Shown piece by piece: positions 26,644 to 34,170 of a stretch of DNA of 34,170 nucleotides (the first letter of the stretch is position 1; the number at the start of each line of letters is the position of its first letter). Under the pieces are notes generated by a model that did not search any database, had not been told where the DNA came from, and saw only the letters and a list, made by a program, of their open reading frames with translations. Source of the DNA: Klebsiella pneumoniae (GTDB lineage Bacteria; Pseudomonadota; Gammaproteobacteria; Eutrophobiales; Eutrophobiaceae); NCBI GenBank assembly GCA_945878555.1, contig CAMDWI010000014.1, positions 83,387-117,556 on the forward strand, written 5' to 3'. The position numbers were made by a program, and so were the translations under genes.

Positions 26644-27570
26644 TCAGACCGGGTCGCTGGTATAGCCCAATTGTGTCAGCGACTCCACATCCATGGTCCA
26701 GTTCTTTCTGACCTTGACCCAGTTCCGCAAAAAAACCTTCTTCTGGAACAATTCTTCCATGTCCTTACGCGCCACCTCACCAACTGCCTTCATGACCTCA
26801 CCGTTCTTCCCGATGATGATATTTTTCTGGCTGTTGCTCTCAACCCAGATGACGCCCTTGATGGAGATCAACCCGGGGTCTTCGGTAAAGTCTTCTATCG
26901 TGACCGCGATCCGGTAAGGTAACTCATCACCGAGACGCTGGATCAGTTTTTCACGGATAAACTCGGCCGCAAAAAAGCGCTGGTTGCGGTTGGTGACCTG
27001 GTCTTCCTCATAGGCAGGCGGCCCTTCGGGCAGCAGTGACAGCACGATCTTTTCCAGCTCAGCGAGATTGTCGCCGGTTTTTGCCGAGATCGGGACGACC
27101 TCAAAGCGGTTCTCCGTCAGCGCCGCGATCTTCTGGATAAACGGCAATAACTCTCCCCGGTTACGGACCTTGTCTATCTTGTTGATGACCAGAATGACAG
27201 GCAAGCCGGAGGTACGTACCAGTTCAAACACACGGGCATCCGCCTCTGACCACTTCATCGCCTCGATCATGAAGATAACCACATTGACAAACTCCAGGCT
27301 GTTGACGGCTTCACGCGTCATGTGACGATGGACCGGACTATCGTAGTCGGACTGGATACCGGGTGTGTCTATATAGATTGCCTGAAAGCCCTCACCGGAC
27401 TTGATGCCTAGCAATTGCCAGCGCGTGGTCTGTGGCTTGCGCGAGGTGATGCTGATTTTCTGATCGAGCAGACGATTCAACAAGGTGGACTTGCCCGCAT
27501 TCGGTCTGCCCAGAAGCGTGATATAACCACAACGAAAACCGGCTGTCCCGGTCATGAATTCATCCGTCAT
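26644..27570 (-). CDS. era: GTPase Era
   Basis: 308-aa GTPase that binds the 3' end of 16S rRNA and assists 30S assembly. G1 is GRPNAGKST (21-29), G3 DTPG, G4 NKID, and SAK marks G5. The C-terminal KH domain has IIIGKNGEVMKAVG and ends with WVKVRKNW. The ATG overlaps the rnc stop by 4 nt. Another in-frame ATG five codons later is possible. Confidence 0.96.
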   Translation of the reverse strand: MTDEFMTGTAGFRCGYITLLGRPNAGKSTLLNRLLDQKISITSRKPQTTRWQLLGIKSGEGFQAIYIDTPGIQSDYDSPVHRHMTREAVNSLEFVNVVIFMIEAMKWSEADARVFELVRTSGLPVILVINKIDKVRNRGELLPFIQKIAALTENRFEVVPISAKTGDNLAELEKIVLSLLPEGPPAYEEDQVTNRNQRFFAAEFIREKLIQRLGDELPYRIAVTIEDFTEDPGLISIKGVIWVESNSQKNIIIGKNGEVMKAVGEVARKDMEELFQKKVFLRNWVKVRKNWTMDVESLTQLGYTSDPV

Positions 27571-28232
27571 AAACGGTTATCTTCTATCTTTTTTAAAATC
27601 ATTCCGGCAGCGGCCTGCTCCGCGATACGTTTGCTGTGACCGTTCGCGCTGACCTGGTAACCGAGATCGGCTACCTCACAGTTCACGGTAAAGGTCCTCT
27701 GGTGTGCCTCCCCCTGTTCAGCAATCACCTGATACACGGGTAAGGGTAATTTCCGGGACTGCAACCACTCCTGCAGGACGGTTTTTGCATCCTTGGTGGT
27801 ATTTTCCATGTTCTGTTCATTGAGCAAGTCGTGATACAACGTGAGTATGAAACGGCTGCACGACTCATAACCGGTATCAAGATATATGCCACCGATTATC
27901 GATTCAAGCGTATTGGCGAGAATGGAGTCACGGCGCCAGCCACCACTTTTGCGTTCACCGGGTCCGAGCCGTACCAGTGAACCGAGATCCAGACCGCGTG
28001 CCAGTCTGGCCAGTGTTTCCCGCTTGACCAGATTCGCCCGCAAGCGGGTCAGTACACCTTCAGGGGCCTCCGGGAAGGTACGATAAAGCTGCTCGGTAAT
28101 GACGAAACCGAGGATGGAGTCACCCAGAAACTCCAGCCGTTCATTATTGACCCGGCCTGCACTCCGGTGGGTTAAGGCCTGTTCGAGTAGATCTGTATTA
28201 CTGAACGTGTACCCGGCCAGACCTGATAACAA
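27567..28232 (-). CDS. rnc: Ribonuclease III with an altered metal-binding residue
   Basis: 221-aa double-strand RNA endonuclease that processes rRNA precursors and regulatory RNAs. Active-site residues E31, E34 and D38 (NERLEFLGD), E58 and E110 match E. coli E38, E41, D45, E65 and E117 with a constant offset of 7. At the position of E. coli D114 there is Asn107 (ILANTLESIIGG; codon AAT at 27912-27914), a residue that is Asp in the family members I know. The C-terminal dsRNA-binding domain (from about 150) is complete. The start is TTG 28232, since a stop (from the upstream gene) lies six codons before and no other initiator is between; GGA lies 9 nt upstream. Confidence 0.93.
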   Translation of the reverse strand: MLSGLAGYTFSNTDLLEQALTHRSAGRVNNERLEFLGDSILGFVITEQLYRTFPEAPEGVLTRLRANLVKRETLARLARGLDLGSLVRLGPGERKSGGWRRDSILANTLESIIGGIYLDTGYESCSRFILTLYHDLLNEQNMENTTKDAKTVLQEWLQSRKLPLPVYQVIAEQGEAHQRTFTVNCEVADLGYQVSANGHSKRIAEQAAAGMILKKIEDNRL

Positions 28233-28250
28233 TGTATCGGTTCCGACGGT

Positions 28251-28667
28251 TTATTCGCCAGAGCTGCCTGTGGAGCCGACCAGCGGTAATTTCCTGTCAA
28301 AACTGAGCAATAACTGGATATCGGCAAACAGCTTATTGGTAGCCTGGTACTGCACATGCAGCATTGGCGGCTCACCTGACTTTGCCGGCTTGATGATATT
28401 CACATGGTCCTTGATGTTCTTGTTGTTGAAGCGGTTGATATTGGTCACCGCCAGCGCGCGCATAAATGCACTTCGGGTATCGGTAATATTGCGCTTGGCC
28501 GATTCCGGCTGGGAGACCACTGTCTGCATTGCAGCTTCGATCTGGAATTTTTCGTTATAGAGCGGGAACAGCCTGAGGACAAAGACGACGACGATGGCGA
28601 TAAAGGACAGGATAAAACATAAACCGATAAAGGTTAATCCGGTCTGTTGCTTGATTGAATGTTTCAT
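28251..28667 (-). CDS. DUF4845 membrane protein between lepB and rnc
   Basis: 138-aa protein of unknown function, almost always located between lepB and rnc in gammaproteobacteria. It has a short basic leader, then G-LTFIG followed by a long hydrophobic helix (to about 31), like a type IV prepilin N-terminus but without the Glu at mature position 5. The rest is a small periplasmic domain. A good ribosome-binding site (AGGGG, 6 nt) precedes the ATG. Confidence 0.85.
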   Translation of the reverse strand: MKHSIKQQTGLTFIGLCFILSFIAIVVVFVLRLFPLYNEKFQIEAAMQTVVSQPESAKRNITDTRSAFMRALAVTNINRFNNKNIKDHVNIIKPAKSGEPPMLHVQYQATNKLFADIQLLLSFDRKLPLVGSTGSSGE

Positions 28668-28700
28668 TTGCGACCCCTTACAATAAAAATTGCATGTAGA

Positions 28701-29504
28701 TTATTCGAGTATGGTACCAATACGGCTCCAGCCTATGCCACCGTTTTTCGTGTCCCAGTTCATCCAGATATAAAACGCCCGGCCCACCAGATTTTCATCG
28801 GGCACAAAACCCCAGTAGCGTGAGTCGCGACTGTTATCACGGTTATCACCCAGCACAAAATACTGTCCTTCGGGTACCGTTGTCTCAAAGCCACTGCTGG
28901 CTCGGCCCAGGGAAGAAATCAGGATATCATGTGTATTATCGTCAAATTTCTCGGTGAACCATAGGTCTCCCTCGGCCATCATTCCGGCACCGACAGCCTT
29001 GTAGGCACCATTTGACGTTTGCGCCTGTTCTACTCCATTGATATATATGGTTTTATTTCGGTACTGCACATGGTCGCCCGGCACGCCGACGACACGTTTG
29101 ATGAACGGAATAGACGGGTCTTCCGGATAGCGGAACACCACGATGTCGCCGCGCTGCGGGGTGTTGTTACCGATGACCAGCTTGTTTATTACCGGCAGTC
29201 GGATCCCGTAGTCATATTTGTTGACCAGGATAAAGTCACCGATCAGCAGCGTCGGCATCATTGATGCAGACGGGATGCGGAACGGCTCAACGATAAAAGA
29301 ACGCAGCACCAGCACAATGAGAAATACCGGGAAAAAAGAACGGGCATATTCAACAATCAGCGGTTCCGGCTTCGGGGTAGCGCCACTGTCTACCTCGGCC
29401 TGCAGCCGACGTCGTTCAGGCGCGAGGGCCCAGGCGTCATAGATCAGGATAATCCCGCTAATGAATGTAAACAGCACCAGCCAGGCAGAAAAGTCGAAGT
29501 TCAT
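28701..29504 (-). CDS. lepB: Signal peptidase I
   Basis: 267-aa inner-membrane serine protease that cuts signal peptides from exported proteins. Two N-terminal helices (about 5-24 and 52-70) anchor it. The nucleophile is Ser in [10 protein letters not shown] and the general base is Lys in [11 protein letters not shown]. The [14 protein letters not shown] box is present. Its ATG overlaps the lepA stop by 4 nt. The exported DegQ, RseB and dehydrogenase proteins nearby would be processed by signal peptidases (the lipoprotein by LspA). Confidence 0.96.
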   Translation of the reverse strand: MNFDFSAWLVLFTFISGIILIYDAWALAPERRRLQAEVDSGATPKPEPLIVEYARSFFPVFLIVLVLRSFIVEPFRIPSASMMPTLLIGDFILVNKYDYGIRLPVINKLVIGNNTPQRGDIVVFRYPEDPSIPFIKRVVGVPGDHVQYRNKTIYINGVEQAQTSNGAYKAVGAGMMAEGDLWFTEKFDDNTHDILISSLGRASSGFETTVPEGQYFVLGDNRDNSRDSRYWGFVPDENLVGRAFYIWMNWDTKNGGIGWSRIGTILE

Positions 29505-31297
29505 CCGTCCTTGCCTACATGTAAAATCGCCATAAAGGCGGTTTGTGGAATTTCGATGGAGCCAAACTGCTTCATCCGTTTTTTGCCGGCCTTCTGTTTT
29601 TCCAGCAGCTTGCGTTTGCGGGAAATATCACCACCGTAACATTTGGCGGTGACATTCTTGCGCAAGGCCTTGACGGTCTCACGTGCGATAATCTTCGAGC
29701 CGATGGCCGCCTGAATGGCAACCTCATACATCTGGCGCGGGATAAACTCCTTCATCTTTGAGGCAAGTTCGCGACCACGCCGTTCGGCGAGATCACGGTG
29801 GACGATACAGGACAAGGCATCCACACGCTCGTTATTGATGAGAATATCCAGCTTGACCAGTGCCGCCGACTGATAATGGGTAAAGTGATAGTCAAACGAG
29901 GCATATCCACGACTGGCTGACTTCAGGCGATCAAAGAAATCGAGCACCACTTCACTCATCGGCATCTCGAACGTCAGTGAAATCTGCTTGCCGACATACA
30001 GCATCTTTTTCTGTACTCCGCGTTTTTCGATACACAGCGCAATGATATTGCCCAGGTACTCCTGTGGGACGAGGATGTCCGCCAGGATAATCGGTTCGCG
30101 TGTCTCGCGGATTTTGTCGACTGATGGCAGCTTCGACGGATTGTCCACATAAAACACCTCACCGGCAGTATTCATCACTTCATAGATTACAGTCGGTGCA
30201 GTCGTAATCAGGTTCAGGCCGTATTCACGCTCGAGCCGCTCCTGGATAATCTCCATATGCAACATGCCCAGAAAGCCGCAGCGATAGCCAAAGCCCAGCG
30301 CCTGCGAAGTCTCGGGTTCATAATGCAAGGCGGCGTCATTCAGGCTGAGCTTGCCGAGTGCCTCGCGCAATTCTTCATATTCACTGGAGTCCACCGGAAA
30401 CAGCCCGGCGAACACGCGTGGTTTGATCTTCTGGAACCCGGGCAGCGCGGCGGTCGCGGGGCGGACATGAGAAGTGAGGGTGTCACCTACCGGCGCACCG
30501 TGGATGTCCTTGATGCCCGCAACTACGTACCCGACCTCGCCCGCCTCCAGCAACTTCGTTGGCGTCCGTTTCGGTTTGAATACACCAACCTCATCAATCT
30601 GGTAGCTGATACCGGTCGACATGATCTGGATCTTCTCACCGATCTGGATACGCCCGTCCACGACCCTGACCAGCGAGACCACACCGAGGTAGTTGTCGAA
30701 CCAGGAGTCAATAATGAGCGCGCGCAGGGAATCGTCTATCTTGCCGCGCGGGCAAGGTATGCGCTTGATGATCTCTTCCAGCAGATCCGGTACACCCTGA
30801 CCGGTCTTGGCACTGACCCGAATCGCGTCATGGGCCTCAAGGCCGATGATTTCCTCGATCTCCTGGACGACCCGATCCGGATCGGCCGCGGGTAAATCTA
30901 TCTTGTTGATGACCGGCAATACTTCGAGATTGTTATCCAGTGCGGTAAAACAGTTGGCCACGCTCTGCGCCTCTACACCCTGCGCCGCATCAACAACCAA
31001 CAGCGCGCCTTCACAGGCACTCAAGGAACGCGAAACCTCGTAACTGAAATCCACATGTCCGGGTGTATCAATCAGGTTCAGCTTGTAGGTATTGCCATCT
31101 GCCGACTTGAAATTCAGGGTGACGCTCTGCGCCTTGATGGTGATACCGCGCTCTTTTTCGATGTCCATCGAATCGAGTACCTGCTCGGACATCTCGCGCT
31201 CGCTGAGACCGCCGCATAACTGGATAAACCGGTCCGCGAGCGTGGATTTCCCGTGATCAATGTGCGCAATGATCGAGAAATTCCTGATTAAATCCAT
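29501..31297 (-). CDS. lepA: Elongation factor 4 (LepA)
   Basis: 598-aa ribosomal GTPase thought to help translation initiation and to back-translocate stalled ribosomes. G1 is [10 protein letters not shown]3 [16 protein letters not shown] with its catalytic His, G4 NKIDLP. The C-terminus has the LepA-specific tail with [22 protein letters not shown] 31297 is preferred over an in-frame TTG three codons earlier, because [16 protein letters not shown] matches the family N-terminus. The lepA-lepB pair is translationally coupled (4-nt overlap). Confidence 0.96.
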   Translation of the reverse strand: MDLIRNFSIIAHIDHGKSTLADRFIQLCGGLSEREMSEQVLDSMDIEKERGITIKAQSVTLNFKSADGNTYKLNLIDTPGHVDFSYEVSRSLSACEGALLVVDAAQGVEAQSVANCFTALDNNLEVLPVINKIDLPAADPDRVVQEIEEIIGLEAHDAIRVSAKTGQGVPDLLEEIIKRIPCPRGKIDDSLRALIIDSWFDNYLGVVSLVRVVDGRIQIGEKIQIMSTGISYQIDEVGVFKPKRTPTKLLEAGEVGYVVAGIKDIHGAPVGDTLTSHVRPATAALPGFQKIKPRVFAGLFPVDSSEYEELREALGKLSLNDAALHYEPETSQALGFGYRCGFLGMLHMEIIQERLEREYGLNLITTAPTVIYEVMNTAGEVFYVDNPSKLPSVDKIRETREPIILADILVPQEYLGNIIALCIEKRGVQKKMLYVGKQISLTFEMPMSEVVLDFFDRLKSASRGYASFDYHFTHYQSAALVKLDILINNERVDALSCIVHRDLAERRGRELASKMKEFIPRQMYEVAIQAAIGSKIIARETVKALRKNVTAKCYGGDISRKRKLLEKQKAGKKRMKQFGSIEIPQTAFMAILHVGKDG

Positions 31298-31391
31298 GTT
31301 ATTCAATGGGATAGACTACTTGTATTCCAGTATGGGCGTTGATATTCAGATGTAAATCTGTATATGTCCAGAGTGTCCAGCAACGAGCGCG

Positions 31392-31397
31392 ATTCTA
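31392..31397 (-). promoter_or_regulatory. Candidate -10 box for lepA
   Basis: Minus-strand TAGAAT in the 141-bp gap before the lepA ATG, giving a leader of roughly 85 nt. The -35 at 17 bp (TTATAT) is weak. The region between also carries a TGTCCAG direct repeat (about 31366-31381). Confidence 0.35.
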
Positions 31398-31438
31398 GCT
31401 GATTTATCGACCGAATATAACTGTTTTATACAGAAGTG

Positions 31439-31675
31439 TTAGCGGCGTAACAGGTATCTGTCGACGGCCTGATCGTTATAGCGTCCCTCACAGATCTCGG
31501 TGTCCCCACCGACCAGAACAGGCAGACGGGCACCATATCGGTGTTTCAGTTCGGGGTCAGTATCGACATCAATCGTATGGTAAACCAGACCCCGGGCGTC
31601 AAGGCTGTCCCTGAACACATCGCACAACGGGCACACTGCCCGCGTATACAGGAACAGCTCGACACCTTGCAGCAT
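31439..31675 (-). CDS. Glutaredoxin-like protein (DUF836 family)
   Basis: 78-aa thioredoxin-fold protein with FLYTRAVCPLCDVF near the N-terminus (CxxC = CPLC) and RLPVLVGGD, the cis-Pro region. Members of this small family are found between mucD and lepA in many gammaproteobacteria, and their redox partner is unknown. The ATG shares one base with the degQ stop (TAATG), so translation is probably coupled to degQ. Confidence 0.85.
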   Translation of the reverse strand: MLQGVELFLYTRAVCPLCDVFRDSLDARGLVYHTIDVDTDPELKHRYGARLPVLVGGDTEICEGRYNDQAVDRYLLRR

Positions 31676-33108
31676 TAATCCAGCCTGAAGGCGAGGAACG
31701 TCGGATTGCCCTGGCGCTGGATCAGGATAGGAATGGATTTGTTCGTTGGCAACTCACCTACCAGTTGCTCGAACTGTTTGCTGTCAGTGATCTTCTTGTT
31801 ATCAATCAGCAGGATCACATCACCCTCGCGAATGCCGGCACGGCTGGCCGGACCTTCATTGACCGATTCAACCACAATACCGTAGTCCTCGAGCTGGAGC
31901 TGCTCGCGCTGCTCTGCATCGGGTTCGGCAATAACAATATTCAGCGCATTACTCGCCCGGGCCGCCGGTTTCTCCCCGGGCTCGCCCGCATCGGCGCTGA
32001 GGTTTTCAGGGAGTTCCTCAATAGTAATATCAAGTTCCCGGGTCTTGCCGGCGCGGATTACCTCAACAGGAATCTTGCTGCCCACCTTGGTACTACCGAC
32101 TATCGGCGGTAATTCCGAAGACATACCGACGTCCTGACCATTGAATTTCGTAATGATATCGCCTATCTCAAGATCAGAACGGGCCGCCGGGCTGTCCGGC
32201 AATACCTTGGCCACCAGCGCTCCGCGCGGGACATCCATATTGAACGATTCAGCCAGATCGCGGGTGACATCCTGGATTATCACGCCCAGCCAACCTCGCG
32301 TTACACTGCCCTTGTCACGTATCTGCTCGTAAACATCATTGACTACATTAATGGGCACCGCAAACGACAAGCCCATATAACCGCCGTTACGACTGTAGAT
32401 CTGTGAATTTACTCCAATGACTTCGCCCTTCAGGTTGAATAACGGACCGCCTGAATTGCCCGGGTTGATGGCAACATCGGTCTGGATAAACGGGATATAA
32501 CTGTCATTGGGCAAGGCCCGCCCTATCGCACTGACGATACCCTGCGTGACCGAGTGATCAAAGCCAAACGGTGAGCCGATCGCCAGCACCCATTCGCCAA
32601 CCTTCAGCCGGGTGGAATCTCCCAGTTTCAGTACCGGCAGGTCGTTCGCATCGATCTTCAGTACCGCTATATCGCTGCGCGGGTCGGTGCCGATGATCTC
32701 TGCCAGAAACTCCCGGCGATCATTCAGACGGACAATCACCTCATCGGCCTCGGCCACTACATGGTTATTGGTAATTATGTAGCCTTCTTTCGAGATGATA
32801 AACCCGGAGCCGAGTGAAGAGCGTTCATCAAACGGCTCACCACCACCGCCTTCCGGCATCTGCTCCAGATACTTTTTAAAGAATTCATACAAGGGACTGT
32901 CTTCGGGGATCTGCGGCGGCATGTCAAATTGTCCGGCAGAGGCCTCATTCTGCTTCAGGGTCGTACTGATATTGACGACCGCCGCGGAATTCTTTTCGAT
33001 CAAGGGCGTAAAATCGGGCAATGTTTGCGCACCGGCATAACCGGAGACACCCAGTAACATGATCAAACTGACAAACAGTGCACGCATGTTGGTTAACCTC
33101 ATGGTCAT
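31675..33108 (-). CDS. Periplasmic serine protease DegQ/MucD (HtrA family)
   Basis: 477-aa HtrA protease/chaperone that removes misfolded envelope proteins. The signal peptide ends at about residue 27 (GYAGA-Q). The triad is His in NNHVVAEA, Asp in RSDIAVLKID and Ser in GNSGGPLF. Two PDZ domains follow (about 280-370 and 395-475). The position after rseB and before lepA matches mucD of P. aeruginosa. The start is either ATG 33108 or ATG 33102; the second has a better-placed AGGA (9 nt). Confidence 0.94.
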   Translation of the reverse strand: MTMRLTNMRALFVSLIMLLGVSGYAGAQTLPDFTPLIEKNSAAVVNISTTLKQNEASAGQFDMPPQIPEDSPLYEFFKKYLEQMPEGGGGEPFDERSSLGSGFIISKEGYIITNNHVVAEADEVIVRLNDRREFLAEIIGTDPRSDIAVLKIDANDLPVLKLGDSTRLKVGEWVLAIGSPFGFDHSVTQGIVSAIGRALPNDSYIPFIQTDVAINPGNSGGPLFNLKGEVIGVNSQIYSRNGGYMGLSFAVPINVVNDVYEQIRDKGSVTRGWLGVIIQDVTRDLAESFNMDVPRGALVAKVLPDSPAARSDLEIGDIITKFNGQDVGMSSELPPIVGSTKVGSKIPVEVIRAGKTRELDITIEELPENLSADAGEPGEKPAARASNALNIVIAEPDAEQREQLQLEDYGIVVESVNEGPASRAGIREGDVILLIDNKKITDSKQFEQLVGELPTNKSIPILIQRQGNPTFLAFRLD

Positions 33109-33165
33109 TTATCCTGAATAAATTGGTAGGTGGTTGCTGCTGATGACGTTATCAAGAATTGATGC

Positions 33166-34155
33166 TCACTGCCCGGTGGTCACAGAATCAACCATCCGGA
33201 TCACAGTGGCCTGGGGTACTTCACCGACCGCCGTGACCTGATAGTCACCCGCGGTTCTGGCATAGACATTGACACCACCGATCTTCAGCGCACCGCTGTT
33301 GACGTCGGGTCCGGAATCCAGCTTTTCGATAAAGATGGATACCATTGAGACTCCGTCTGAGTAGATCATATGTTCAAGGAAGCCGTCCTGCTCACCGGGT
33401 GCGTGCCCACTATGGTTACTCAGGCGAAATCCCGACGGTAACCAGGTGACTTGCCACTGACTGTCGGTAACCGTCACATCGGCAGCGGCCGCAGTACTGT
33501 CGCCCGCATATTCATACCAGGTATATTCCTTGCCGCTGATTGACGGGGAGAACTCGTCGTCACTGAAGGTATCTCGCAGTTGCAGTTCGGTAAACATGAC
33601 CACTTCCAGCGGTACACCTGCCTCATCACGCAACTCGGACTTCAACAGCAGATAGGTTTCCTTGTCTATCCACAGGTGATAGCCATAACGGAAAGTGTCT
33701 TTGGGGGTAACACTGACTACCCAGCTGTCCCGGCCGGCGATACGCTCGTTACCTATAGTGGAAAACTCGTAATTATCGGCCACCGCCTCGATCAACACAG
33801 GCAGCTTGGTCGCAAAACTCTGGGCATGACTGCGCTCAACCATAACTTCCTGTGTATCCGGAAATATACAGGTAACCGTCTGGTTGTTACGGATGATTTC
33901 GCGGGCAGGACCGGTCAGGGAGATAATCTTTTCCCTTTCACCTCTATCATCGGCCTTGTGCACCATGTGCATCACATCCATCTGCTCACCGCGGGTAAAG
34001 ACAAACTCGCCCTCGTAGTTCAGCTTTTTGGTTGCATCAGACATGCGGTTGATCAGTTCCTGACTTGTGACTGACTCCGCATTCGCGTCAGCCGAATCAG
34101 TCTGCGCGTGTAGCAGGTTACTGAAAAACAGCAATATCAGGAACAGTCTGATCAT
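33166..34155 (-). CDS. rseB: Sigma-E regulatory protein RseB/MucB
   Basis: 329-aa periplasmic protein that protects the anti-sigma factor RseA from cleavage and senses lipid or lipopolysaccharide signals. A signal peptide covers about 1-17 (NLLHA-Q). The MucB/RseB N-terminal domain (lipid-binding fold similar to LolA) covers about 25-210 and a smaller C-terminal domain follows, with GGVNVYARTAGDYQVTAVGEVP near the end. The ATG begins 15 bp from the window edge, and rseA/mucA is expected just upstream, out of view. degQ follows after 57 bp without a mucC/rseC gene between. Confidence 0.92.
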   Translation of the reverse strand: MIRLFLILLFFSNLLHAQTDSADANAESVTSQELINRMSDATKKLNYEGEFVFTRGEQMDVMHMVHKADDRGEREKIISLTGPAREIIRNNQTVTCIFPDTQEVMVERSHAQSFATKLPVLIEAVADNYEFSTIGNERIAGRDSWVVSVTPKDTFRYGYHLWIDKETYLLLKSELRDEAGVPLEVVMFTELQLRDTFSDDEFSPSISGKEYTWYEYAGDSTAAAADVTVTDSQWQVTWLPSGFRLSNHSGHAPGEQDGFLEHMIYSDGVSMVSIFIEKLDSGPDVNSGALKIGGVNVYARTAGDYQVTAVGEVPQATVIRMVDSVTTGQ

Positions 34156-34170
34156 CTGCGATCAGTCGCC

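Noticed and set aside
34156..34170. 3' end of rseA upstream of rseB
   Set aside because: A TGA is visible at 34162-34164 on the minus strand, but 15 bases are too few to assign a gene.

Overview
The window is chromosomal core DNA of a gammaproteobacterium. Its gene order combines two blocks that are well known in Pseudomonas and relatives. One is tatD-pilZ-holB-tmk-mltG ... fabF-acpP-fabG-fabD-fabH-plsX-rpmF-yceD, maf, sppA, HAD, rluC, rne. The other is rseB-degQ/mucD-grx-lepA-lepB-DUF4845-rnc-era-recO-pdxJ. By eye the GC content is moderate, somewhat above 50%. No tRNA, rRNA, CRISPR array, complete insertion sequence or prophage gene was seen. The species cannot be named; a free-living, non-enteric gammaproteobacterium fits best.

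Layout. 1-264 is the 3' end of a P-type cation ATPase (+). 218-1801 is a MASE1-GGDEF diguanylate cyclase (-) that overlaps it tail to tail. 1882-3981 holds a trpB-trpA pair (-) with a palindrome between the genes, divergent from a class V aminotransferase (4076-5212, +). 5221-9068 is the tatD, pilZ, holB, tmk, mltG cluster (-), read from mltG to tatD with 4-nt overlaps at three junctions. 9215-10715 is an insertion-like pair (-): a DUF3309 micro-membrane protein and a PQQ-type sugar/sorbosone dehydrogenase lipoprotein. It sits where pabC is normally found between fabF and mltG. 11006-17204 is the fatty-acid and phospholipid cluster yceD-rpmF-plsX-fabH-fabD-fabG-acpP-fabF (-), with a clear terminator between acpP and fabF. 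maf (+), then sppA, a HAD phosphatase and rluC (-), lead to a long leader and rne (+). prfC, pdxJ, recO, era, rnc, DUF4845, lepB, lepA, a glutaredoxin-like gene, degQ and rseB (all -) fill the right end.

How the genes work together. The window links membrane lipid synthesis (fab/plsX), DNA replication (tmk, holB), cell-wall processing (mltG), translation (rpmF, prfC, lepA, era), RNA processing (rne, rluC, rnc) and envelope protein quality control (rseB, degQ, lepB, sppA). Alternative starts are common: GTG or TTG for fabF, fabH, plsX, holB, pilZ and rnc.

Points most worth a second look: (1) RNase III has Asn where the family has a metal-binding Asp (E. coli D114). (2) Four genes have a -10-like box only 5-10 nt before the start codon, suggesting leaderless mRNAs. 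(3) A dehydrogenase/DUF3309 pair replaces pabC. (4) The trpBA pair is divergent in sequence and stands alone. (5) RNase E carries a 7-unit Pro-Glu-Gly repeat. I saw no convincing undescribed multi-gene defence or metabolic system.
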